From Comamonas sp. (GTDB lineage Bacteria > Pseudomonadota > Gammaproteobacteria > Burkholderiales > Burkholderiaceae_C), in contig JAQVCA010000013.1 in assembly GCA_028690035.1 (NCBI GenBank), positions 1-50,733 of the forward strand: DNA of 50,733 nt, written 5' to 3'. This document shows positions 8,452 to 15,625 of the stretch, in pieces; positions within the stretch are counted from its first letter, which is position 1, and every line of letters begins with the position of its first letter. Under the pieces are notes generated by a model. It was not told the DNA's origin, did no database searches, and worked only from the letters and a program-made list of their open reading frames with translations. Made by a program: the position numbers and the translations under genes.

Positions 8452-10872
8452 ATGAAGTTTCGCTTTCCCATCGTCATCATCGACGAGGATTACCGTTCGG
8501 ACAACACGTCCGGTTTGGGCATTCGTGCCTTGGCCCAAGCCATCGAGAGTGAAGGCTTCGAAGTGCTGGGCGTCACCAGCTACGGCGACTTAAGCCAATT
8601 TGCCCAGCAGCAAAGCCGTGCCAGTGCGTTCATTTTGTCGATCGACGATGAGGAGTTCTTCGCCCAAGAGGACGACATCGCCCCCGTCATCCACAGCCTG
8701 CGCAGCTTCATTGGCGAGGTGCGGCGCAAGAACGAGGATGTGCCGATCTACATCTATGGCGAAACCAAGACCAGCCGCCACCTGCCCAACGACATCCTGC
8801 GCGAGCTGCACGGCTTCATCCACATGTTTGAGGACACGCCCGAGTTCGTCTCCAAACACATCATCCGTGAGGCCAAGGCTTACCTGGAGAGCGTGCAGCC
8901 GCCGTTTTTCAAGGCACTGCTCGATTACGCCGAAGACGGTTCGTACTCGTGGCACTGCCCGGGCCACTCGGGCGGCGTAGCGTTTTTGAAGAGCCCCGTG
9001 GGCCAGATGTACCACCAGTTCTATGGCGAGAACATGCTGCGCGCCGACGTGTGCAATGCCGTGGAAGAGCTGGGCCAGCTGCTCGACCACAACGGCGCCA
9101 TCGGTGAATCCGAGCGCAATGCGGCGCGCATCTTCAACGCCGACCACTGCTACTTTGTGACCAACGGCACCTCGACCAGCAACAAAATCGTCTGGCACCA
9201 CACCGTGGCGCCGGGCGATGTGGTGGTGGTGGACCGCAATTGCCACAAATCCATCTTGCACAGCATCATCATGACCGGGGCCATTCCCGTGTTCCTCAAG
9301 CCCACGCGCAACCACTTCGGCATCATCGGCCCGATTGCGCAAAGCGAGTTCGAGCCGGACACCATCCGCGCCAAGATTGCCGCGCACCCGCTGCTGCAGG
9401 GCGTGGATGCCGCCAGCGTCAAGCCGCGCATCCTGACGCTGACGCAATCGACCTACGACGGCGTGCTCTACAACACCGAAACCATCAAGGGCCTGCTCGA
9501 CGGCTACGTGGACAACCTGCACTTTGACGAGGCTTGGATTCCGCACGCCGCCTTCCACCCCTTCTATGGCAGCTACCACGCCATGGGCAAAAAGCGCGCG
9601 CGGCCCGAGCATTCCGTGGTGTATGCCACGCAGTCCATCCACAAACTGCTGGCCGGGATCAGCCAGGCCTCGCATGTGTTGGTGCAGGATTCGCAGACCG
9701 AAAAGCTGGACCACCACCTGTTCAATGAGGCGTACCTGATGCACACCTCGACCAGCCCGCAGTACAGCATCATTGCCAGCTGCGACGTGGCTGCCGCCAT
9801 GATGGAGCCGCCTGGCGGCACCGCGCTGGTGGAAGAGTCCATCCTGGAAGCGCTGGACTTTCGCCGTGCCATGCGCAAGGTGGAAGAAGAGTTTGGCGAC
9901 GACGACTGGTGGTTTGAAGTCTGGGGCCCGCAAGAGCTGGCCGAAGAGGGCGTGGGCCGCGCCGATGGCTGGGTCATCCGCGGGCAAGACGCCGCGCCCA
10001 AGCGCGCCGCGCGCAAGCACCGTGAAGACAGCAAGGACATCGACAACTGGCATGGCTTTGGCGATCTGGCCGACGGCTTCAACATGCTCGACCCGATCAA
10101 GACCACCATCGTCACCCCGGGGCTGGATTTGAATGGCGACTTTGCCCAGACCGGCATTCCCGCCTCCATCGTCTCCAAGTACCTGACCGAGCACGGCGTG
10201 GTGGTGGAAAAGACCGGGCTGTACTCGTTCTTCATCATGTTCACCATCGGCATTACCAAGGGCCGCTGGAACACGCTGCTGGCGGCCATGCAGCAGTTCA
10301 AGGACGACTACGACCGCAACCAGCCGCTGGCGCGCATCCTGCCCGAGTTTGTGCAGCAGCACCGCCGCTACGAGCGCATGGGTCTGAAAGACCTGTGCCA
10401 GCACGTGCACGAGATGTACGCCAAGTACGACATCGCGCGCCTGACCACCGAGATGTACCTGGGTGACCTGACCCCAGCGATGAAACCGGCCGATGCCTAC
10501 GCCCACATTGCCCAGCGCAAGACCGAGCGCGTGGAGATCGATCAGCTGGCCGGGCGCATCACCGTGGGCCTGATCACGCCGTACCCGCCCGGCATCCCGC
10601 TGCTGATCCCGGGCGAAGTGTTCAGCCAGAAGATCGTGGACTACCTGCTGTTTGCGCGCGAGTTCTCCAAGCTGTGCCCCGGTTTTGAGACCGACATCCA
10701 CGGCCTGGTCGAGGTGGAAGACGAGCACGGCGAGGTGCGCTTCTACGCCGATTGCGTGGCGCAGTCTGAGGCCGAAGCCGAAGCCCCACCCGCCAAGCCC
10801 AAAGCCACCAAGGCCAAAGCGAGCACCAAAGTGGGCGCCAAAGCGCCCGCGCGCAAGTCTGCAGCCAAGTAA
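8452..10872 (+). CDS. Orn/Lys/Arg decarboxylase, large inducible type, with a Lys/Ala-rich tail
   Basis: 806 aa, a PLP-dependent basic amino-acid decarboxylase of the AdiA/LdcC/SpeF superfamily. The N-terminal wing domain (1-130, receiver-like, IVIIDEDYRSDNTSGLGIRA) leads into the PLP domain with SWHCPGHSGG, NGTSTSNKI, FDEAWIPHAAFHPFYG and the Schiff-base lysine in TQSIHKLLAG, then the C-terminal domain. Substrate choice among Lys, Arg and Orn cannot be read from the sequence. The last 35 or so residues (KPKATKAKASTK, KAPARKSAAK) are an extension that resembles histone-H1-like tails and is absent from the E. coli enzymes. ATG 8452 is chosen because AGAGGGGG precedes it by 5 nt; a GTG lies 6 nt upstream in frame. 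Confidence 0.9.
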   Translation: MKFRFPIVIIDEDYRSDNTSGLGIRALAQAIESEGFEVLGVTSYGDLSQFAQQQSRASAFILSIDDEEFFAQEDDIAPVIHSLRSFIGEVRRKNEDVPIYIYGETKTSRHLPNDILRELHGFIHMFEDTPEFVSKHIIREAKAYLESVQPPFFKALLDYAEDGSYSWHCPGHSGGVAFLKSPVGQMYHQFYGENMLRADVCNAVEELGQLLDHNGAIGESERNAARIFNADHCYFVTNGTSTSNKIVWHHTVAPGDVVVVDRNCHKSILHSIIMTGAIPVFLKPTRNHFGIIGPIAQSEFEPDTIRAKIAAHPLLQGVDAASVKPRILTLTQSTYDGVLYNTETIKGLLDGYVDNLHFDEAWIPHAAFHPFYGSYHAMGKKRARPEHSVVYATQSIHKLLAGISQASHVLVQDSQTEKLDHHLFNEAYLMHTSTSPQYSIIASCDVAAAMMEPPGGTALVEESILEALDFRRAMRKVEEEFGDDDWWFEVWGPQELAEEGVGRADGWVIRGQDAAPKRAARKHREDSKDIDNWHGFGDLADGFNMLDPIKTTIVTPGLDLNGDFAQTGIPASIVSKYLTEHGVVVEKTGLYSFFIMFTIGITKGRWNTLLAAMQQFKDDYDRNQPLARILPEFVQQHRRYERMGLKDLCQHVHEMYAKYDIARLTTEMYLGDLTPAMKPADAYAHIAQRKTERVEIDQLAGRITVGLITPYPPGIPLLIPGEVFSQKIVDYLLFAREFSKLCPGFETDIHGLVEVEDEHGEVRFYADCVAQSEAEAEAPPAKPKATKAKASTKVGAKAPARKSAAK

Positions 10873-10879
10873 GTTCTTA

Positions 10880-10971
10880 AAAAATAAGAGCGCCTTGCGC
10901 TGATTCTGTAAGGTTTTCAGATGGTTTTCTATCTGAAACCCTTATGAATCCAGCGCGAGGCGCTCTTTTTT
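10880..10971. repeat. Nested palindromic element acting as a bidirectional terminator
   Basis: The outer 15-bp stem is GAGCGCCTTGCGCTG (10888-10902) with CAGCGCGAGGCGCTC (10951-10965), one wobble pair. The inner stem pairs AAGGTTTTCAGAT with ATCTGAAACCCTT. It is bracketed by an A run on the left and seven Ts on the right. It lies between the convergent decarboxylase and DNA ligase genes. The inner stem is nearly the same as in the elements at 37102-37195 and 46060-46148. Confidence 0.8.
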
Positions 10972-11828
10972 TATGGTTGGTTGGTATCGGAACGCACGCG
11001 CCAAAAGCGCGCAAAACGAGGCAGGCCGCTGGGGTGCAAGCCGTTGTAGCGGTAGGTGATGGTGCTGCCAATGGGCGGGGGCTGGGCGCGGTCGGCATCG
11101 CGCAGGCCACTGCCAATTTTGAAGCGCTGGCCGCTGGGCATTTGCACCAGCAGTGCGCCGGTCATGCCCTGGTATTTGCCCTTGCCGGGCAGGTGGCCGA
11201 CCACCACGGCTTCGGCGTCCTCAAACAGCTTGAGTTTGATCAGGTCGTCGCTGCGCCCACCGCGATAGGGCGCGTGCTGGTGGCGCAGCATCAGGCCTTC
11301 GGCACCTTGCTGGCTCAGTTGCTGCAATTGGCGCTGTAGCGCTTCATGGCTGGCCACCTGCCATTGGGGCGCCGCCTGTACCCAGGGCTGCTGCAGCCGG
11401 GCGATGGTGCGCGCCAGTGCCTGCTGGCGCTGGGTGAATGGCCCGCTGTGCCCGGGCAGGTCGAACACCATATAGCGCAGCTGGCGCCAGGCGGCTTCGT
11501 CCTGGCGGCCTTGGGCGACGATGGATTGCACCTGGGCAAACTGCCCGCGCCCGGCCCACAGCTCACCATCCAGGGCGTGCTGGGGCCAGTGTTGGGTAAA
11601 CCAGGCGGGCGCATCAATGGGCAGGCCCTGGCGGCTGAGCAGTTGCTGGCCCGTCCAGTGCGCGCGAATGCCGTCGTATTTTTCGCTGACCCAGTAGTCT
11701 TGCAGGCGCAGGCCCGGGTGGTAGCTATTGGCCAGGGTCAGGGCCAATGCCGCACCGGGCGCCGGGTGACACCAAGGGGTGCTGCCCAAGCCCAGCGCCC
11801 AGATCAGCCAGTGCCGACGGGTAAGCAT
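10971..11828 (-). CDS. Exported ATP-dependent DNA ligase (LigE-like)
   Basis: 285 aa. An N-terminal signal peptide (about 1-28, RRHWLIWALGLGS ... GAALALTLANS) is followed by a minimal nucleotidyltransferase domain with the adenylation motif EKYDGIR (Lys50), then ALDGELWAGRG (motif III), EGLMLR (motif IV) and DLIKLKL (motif V). A short OB-fold ends in YRYNGLHPSGLPRFARFWR. Such minimal ligases with a leader are thought to act in the periplasm, perhaps on DNA nicked during uptake. The stop lies at the edge of the convergent terminator. Confidence 0.88.
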   Translation of the reverse strand: MLTRRHWLIWALGLGSTPWCHPAPGAALALTLANSYHPGLRLQDYWVSEKYDGIRAHWTGQQLLSRQGLPIDAPAWFTQHWPQHALDGELWAGRGQFAQVQSIVAQGRQDEAAWRQLRYMVFDLPGHSGPFTQRQQALARTIARLQQPWVQAAPQWQVASHEALQRQLQQLSQQGAEGLMLRHQHAPYRGGRSDDLIKLKLFEDAEAVVVGHLPGKGKYQGMTGALLVQMPSGQRFKIGSGLRDADRAQPPPIGSTITYRYNGLHPSGLPRFARFWRVRSDTNQP

Positions 11829-11848
11829 GCGGTGCGCCGCGTGCCGCT

Positions 11849-12073
11849 TCAGGCAAACAGGTTGAGCCGGGTGCCCAGATTGCCGTAAGCGGCCAGCTGC
11901 GGTTGCAGCACGGCCATTTGTGCGGGCGAGGGGGTGCTTGCCACCTTGGTTTCAGGGGCGGCGGGCTGGGGTGCGCGGCGGCGCAGGTCTTGTAAGGTCA
12001 GGGCGTCGATGGCGCGGTTTTCTGCCCAGGCAGCGCTGGCGTCGCGCAGGGCTCTGGCATAACGGATGTCCAT
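11849..12073 (-). CDS. Small protein of unknown function
   Basis: 74 aa, starting MDIRYARALRDASAAWAENR and ending YGNLGTRLNLFA. I do not recognise a family. The first 30 residues could form an amphipathic helix and a Pro/Ala-rich stretch follows (RRRAPQPAAPE). ATG 12073 is chosen because TTTGGAG lies 8 nt upstream. The frame is open to 12133, but the added N-terminus is unlike a coding start. It is 20 bp upstream of ligE on the same strand, so co-transcription is likely. Confidence 0.55.
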   Translation of the reverse strand: MDIRYARALRDASAAWAENRAIDALTLQDLRRRAPQPAAPETKVASTPSPAQMAVLQPQLAAYGNLGTRLNLFA

Positions 12074-12187
12074 GGCAAAGGCTCCAAAAAGGAAGGCAAT
12101 GGCACCACTGTAAAACGCAGTCCCTGGCGGCAATCGCCGGAAAAACGGGGTGTTTTTTGCGCCCGCTGCAGTTTTTTCCTGCCTCGG

Positions 12188-12778
12188 TTACCAATGCTCC
12201 AGCCAGGCAATACGCCCCTGGCCGCCATCGCTGATGCGCTGCGCCAACGTGGCCGCTGCAGGCTCGGGCAGTTGCCACTGCAGGCGCACCTGGGCTTGGT
12301 GCTCGACGGCGGTGAGCTGGGCGCCAGCTTGCTCCAGCTCGCGGCGCAGCCAGCCCTCCAGCGCGTAGGGTAGGGCGCATTGCTGGGTAAGCAGGCGCTG
12401 CAGCGGTACTTTTTCAGCGTGGAGCAGCGCTTGCGCCACAGCGTCGGTGTAGGCGCGCACCAGGCCACCGGCGCCCAGTTTGACGCCGCCAAAGTAGCGC
12501 ACCACGGTGGCCAAGACGCCTTCCAGGTCTTGGTGGCGCAGCACCTCCAGCATGGGGCGCCCGGCGGTGCCGCTGGGCTCGCCATCGTCCACCGCTGCCG
12601 ATTGGCCCCCAGCCAGCAGCGCCCAGCAGATGTGTGTGGCGCCGGGGTGCTCGCGCCAGAGCTGTTGCACGGCGGCCTGCGCGCTGGCGCGGTCGGGCAT
12701 GGGTTGGACACAGGCGATGAAGCGGCTTTTCTTGACGATCAGTTCGTGGCCGACGGGGGCAGAAAGTGTGCTGGACAT
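12188..12778 (-). CDS. yigZ: YigZ/IMPACT family protein (UPF0029)
   Basis: 196 aa. The N-terminal UPF0029 domain shows VKKSRFIACVQPMPDR, HICWALLAGGQ, DDGEPSGTAGRPMLEVL and VVRYFGGVKLGAGGLVRAY, the highly conserved family core. The C-terminal DUF1949-type domain follows from about 135. It is related to eukaryotic IMPACT, which influences Gcn2 signalling; the bacterial role is not well established. Only about 50 bp separate it from a divergent Lrp-type regulator. Confidence 0.92.
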   Translation of the reverse strand: MSSTLSAPVGHELIVKKSRFIACVQPMPDRASAQAAVQQLWREHPGATHICWALLAGGQSAAVDDGEPSGTAGRPMLEVLRHQDLEGVLATVVRYFGGVKLGAGGLVRAYTDAVAQALLHAEKVPLQRLLTQQCALPYALEGWLRRELEQAGAQLTAVEHQAQVRLQWQLPEPAAATLAQRISDGGQGRIAWLEHW

Positions 12779-12828
12779 GGGCGTAAGAGCTTAAGTGCAA
12801 TCCATGGCCTGCGGCACAATGGCAGGCT

Positions 12829-13305
12829 ATGGAATACCGTTTGGACGACATCGACCGCCAGCTGCTGCGCCTGCTGCACATGAACGCACGCGCCTCGACC
12901 GCCCACCTGGCGCGGCAGATGGATCTGGCCCGCACCACCGTGGTGGCGCGCATTGCCCGGCTGGAGCAAGAAGGCGTGATTGCCGGCTATGGCGTGCGCC
13001 TGGGCACGCGCATGGAGCAAGCGGCGGTGCGCGCCTACTGCGGCATTCGCGTGCAGCCCAAGATGGCGCCTTCGGTGATGCAGGCGCTCAATCGCTTGGT
13101 GGAAGTGGAAGAGGTGTCGGCGGTGAGCGGTCAGTACGACTACATGGTGTTTTTGCGCTGCGAGAGCAACGAAAAGCTCGATGCACTGCTCGACCGCATC
13201 GGCATGATCGATGGCATCCAGCAGACCTACACCTCGGTGGTGCTCAGCCGCAAGATCGACCGGCGCTCCACCGCCCCGGTGGGGATGGAGGCCAGCTCCT
13301 TATAA
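12829..13305 (+). CDS. Lrp/AsnC family transcriptional regulator
   Basis: 158 aa. The N-terminal winged HTH (LDDIDRQLLRLLHMNARAST, TTVVARIARLEQEGVIAGY) is followed by a C-terminal ligand-binding AsnC/RAM domain (VSAVSGQYDYMVFLRCES, DRIGMIDGIQQTYTSVVLSR). Such proteins sense amino acids as octamers. The target is unknown. It is divergent from the YigZ-family gene and convergent with selD, and neither is an obvious regulon member. Confidence 0.92.
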   Translation: MEYRLDDIDRQLLRLLHMNARASTAHLARQMDLARTTVVARIARLEQEGVIAGYGVRLGTRMEQAAVRAYCGIRVQPKMAPSVMQALNRLVEVEEVSAVSGQYDYMVFLRCESNEKLDALLDRIGMIDGIQQTYTSVVLSRKIDRRSTAPVGMEASSL

Positions 13306-13307
13306 GA

Positions 13308-13352
13308 GAGCTGGCCGCGCTGGATTGATCAGCGTTTCAGGGTGTTTTCAAT
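13308..13352. repeat. Half copy of the nested palindromic element
   Basis: On the minus strand this reads ...CTGATCAATCCAGCGCGGCCAGCT..., matching the right arm of the element at 37102-37195 (CAGCGCGGCCAGCTAT). The other arm is missing. It lies between the convergent lrp-type and selD genes. Confidence 0.45.
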
Positions 13353-13353
13353 C

Positions 13354-14418
13354 TCAATCGACCACCACTGTGGCGGGGCCAGCTATCATTTTTCCAATGA
13401 TGCGGGCGGCGTCAAAGCCGTGGCGCGCAAAAATGGCCAGCACCTGATCGGCCACCTCGGGGCGGCACGACACCAGCAGCCCGCCCGAGGTTTGCGGGTC
13501 GGTGAGCACGGCGCGCTGCACCTCGCTGATGTGTGCGCCCAGCTGGATGTGCTCGCCATACGAGGCCCAGTTGCGCCCCGAGGCGCCGGTGACCACGCCT
13601 TGCTCAGCAAAGGGCAGCACGCCGGGCAGCAGTGGCAGGGCATCGGCCTGGAGGTGCGCGCTCAGGCCCGCGCCGCGCGCCAGCTCTAAAGTGTGGCCCA
13701 GCAGGCCAAAGCCGGTGACATCGGTCAGCGCATGCACGCCATCCAGCTCGGCCAGGTCGGGGCCGGGGCGGTTGAGCTGGGTGGTCGCTTCGATCATGGC
13801 GGCGTAGCCGCTGGCATCGAGCCGCTCTTTTTTCAGCGCGGCCGAGAGGATGCCCACGCCCAGGGGTTTGCCCAGAATCAGCACATCGCCCGCCTGCGCG
13901 TCGGCATTGCGCTTGAGGTACTTGGGATCGACCAGGCCAATGCCCACCAGGCCGTAAATGGGTTCGACCGAATCGATGGAGTGGCCGCCGGCCAGCGGAA
14001 TGCCTGCCTCGCGGCAGACGCTGGCGCCGCCTTCCAGGATGGCCGCAATGGTGCTGTGTGGCAGCACGTTGATGGGCATGCCCACAATGGCCAGCGCCAT
14101 CAGCGGCGTGGCGCCCATGGCGTAGATGTCCGAGAGCGCATTGGTGGCAGCGATGCGGCCAAAGTCGTGCGGGTCATCGACGATGGGCATGAAAAAGTCG
14201 GTCGTGGCCACCACGGCCTGGTGGTCGTTGATGCGATAGACGGCGGCATCGTCGGCGGTTTCGGTGCCCACCAGCAGGTCGGGGAACAGCGCCGTGGGCA
14301 ATGTGCTTTGGCCAATCAACTGCGCCAGCACCCCGGGGGCGATCTTGCAGCCGCAGCCGCCTCCATGGGACAAAGAAGTAAGACGAGGTGCGGCGCTGGG
14401 TGCAGAAGATGAAGACAT
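13354..14418 (-). CDS. selD: Selenide, water dikinase (selenophosphate synthase), Cys form
   Basis: 354 aa. It makes monoselenophosphate from selenide and ATP. The active-site loop is GGGCGCKI with Cys22 encoded by TGC (not a TGA selenocysteine codon) and Lys25. Other family motifs are DDAAVY, TTDFFMPIVDDP, ATNALSDIYAMG, AGGHSIDSVEPIYG, LTDVTGFGLLGH and TDPQTSGGLL. It is divergent from mnmH, which uses selenophosphate to make 2-selenouridine in tRNA. No selA or selB is visible here, so selenium use for tRNA is the only role supported by this window. Confidence 0.97.
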   Translation of the reverse strand: MSSSSAPSAAPRLTSLSHGGGCGCKIAPGVLAQLIGQSTLPTALFPDLLVGTETADDAAVYRINDHQAVVATTDFFMPIVDDPHDFGRIAATNALSDIYAMGATPLMALAIVGMPINVLPHSTIAAILEGGASVCREAGIPLAGGHSIDSVEPIYGLVGIGLVDPKYLKRNADAQAGDVLILGKPLGVGILSAALKKERLDASGYAAMIEATTQLNRPGPDLAELDGVHALTDVTGFGLLGHTLELARGAGLSAHLQADALPLLPGVLPFAEQGVVTGASGRNWASYGEHIQLGAHISEVQRAVLTDPQTSGGLLVSCRPEVADQVLAIFARHGFDAARIIGKMIAGPATVVVD

Positions 14419-14560
14419 GGGGCGGGTTCAAAAAAAACGCAAAAACCTGAACAAAAAACAGCGCAAATTGTAGCGGTGGGGTTTTGGCCATGAGATCCCT
14501 GTGGGCCTCTGGCCTGGACAGCGACAATGGCGCCCGTTTGTTTTCATTGGATTGCTTCAT

Positions 14561-15613
14561 ATGTCACACCGCCAGCCTGTTCGGGTGAGCGATATCGCGC
14601 AGTTTCACACCATCATCGATGCCCGTTCACCGGCCGAGTTTGCGCTAGACCATATCCCCGGGGCCATCAATTGCCCGGTGCTCAACGATGAGGAGCGCGC
14701 CCAGGTGGGCACGGTGTACAAGCAGATCAGCGCCTTTGAGGCCAAGCGCCTGGGCGCGGCCATGGTGGCCGCCAATCTGGCACGCCACCTGCGCGAGGTG
14801 ATGGCCGATCGCCCCGCTCACTGGAAGCCGCTGGTGTACTGCTGGCGCGGCGGCATGCGCAGTGGCTCCATGGTGACCTGGCTGCGCCTGGTGGGCTGGG
14901 ATGCGCAGCAACTGGCCGGGGGCTACAAGGCGTTTCGCCAGCATGTGGTCACGCAACTGGCCCAGCAGGTGCCCCGGCTGCAGCTGCGCGTGCTGTGCGG
15001 CGCCACGGGCAGCGCCAAGACGCGGCTGCTGCACGCGCTGCGCGAGCAGGGCGCCCAGGTGCTGGATCTGGAAGGGCTGGCGCGGCACAAGGGCTCGTTG
15101 CTGGGCAGTCTGCCGGGGGTGGAGCAACCCAGCCAGAAAGCCTTTGAAACCCAGCTGTGGGATGCCTTGCGCGCGCTGGACATGACGCGCCCGGTGTTTA
15201 TCGAAGGGGAGAGCGCCAAGATCGGCCGCGTGGCGCTGCCGCTGGAGCTGGTGGAGCATATGCGCGCCGCCCACGTGGTGGAGGTGCAGGCCAGCGCCCA
15301 AGCGCGCCTGGAGTTTTTGCTGCGCGATTACGCCTATCTGGGCGACGATGTTGCGCTGCTGTGCGAGCGGCTGGGCCTGCTCAAGGAACTGCAGGGCAAA
15401 GCAACGGTTGCGCGCTGGCAGGACTGGGCACAGGCGGGCCATTGGCCCGAGCTGTTTGCCGAGCTGATGGCGCTGCACTACGACCCGCAGTACCAGCGCT
15501 CGCAGGCGCGCAATTTTGTGCGCTGGCCCCAGCGCCTGACGGTGCAGGCCGAGCATTTGGGCCCGCAGGCCTTGCAGCACTTGGCGCAGGACATTCTGGC
15601 CCGGGTGGGCTGA
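14561..15613 (+). CDS. mnmH: tRNA 2-selenouridine synthase (SelU/MnmH)
   Basis: 350 aa. An N-terminal rhodanese domain (1-130: HTIIDARSPAEFALDHIPGA, catalytic Cys in YCWRGGMRSGS) is joined to a P-loop domain (CGATGSAKTRLL, IEGESAKIGRV). The enzyme converts 2-thiouridine at wobble position 34 of Lys, Glu and Gln tRNAs to 2-selenouridine through a geranylated intermediate, using selenophosphate from SelD. The ATG at 14561 gives the usual start just before the rhodanese domain; an upstream in-frame start at 14501 adds residues atypical of the family. The divergent pairing with selD is common in proteobacteria. Confidence 0.96.
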   Translation: MSHRQPVRVSDIAQFHTIIDARSPAEFALDHIPGAINCPVLNDEERAQVGTVYKQISAFEAKRLGAAMVAANLARHLREVMADRPAHWKPLVYCWRGGMRSGSMVTWLRLVGWDAQQLAGGYKAFRQHVVTQLAQQVPRLQLRVLCGATGSAKTRLLHALREQGAQVLDLEGLARHKGSLLGSLPGVEQPSQKAFETQLWDALRALDMTRPVFIEGESAKIGRVALPLELVEHMRAAHVVEVQASAQARLEFLLRDYAYLGDDVALLCERLGLLKELQGKATVARWQDWAQAGHWPELFAELMALHYDPQYQRSQARNFVRWPQRLTVQAEHLGPQALQHLAQDILARVG

Positions 15614-15625
15614 GGATGTTGGTGC

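Noticed and set aside
8590..10728. A long open frame antisense to the decarboxylase, and a similar one (34426-36951) antisense to the P-type ATPase
   Set aside because: Both are composition artefacts opposite well-recognised enzymes; His/Gln/Val-rich shadow text with no family resemblance.
14340..14360. Selenocysteine in SelD
   Set aside because: The active-site codon is TGC (Cys), and no TGA or SECIS-like hairpin is needed to read the gene.
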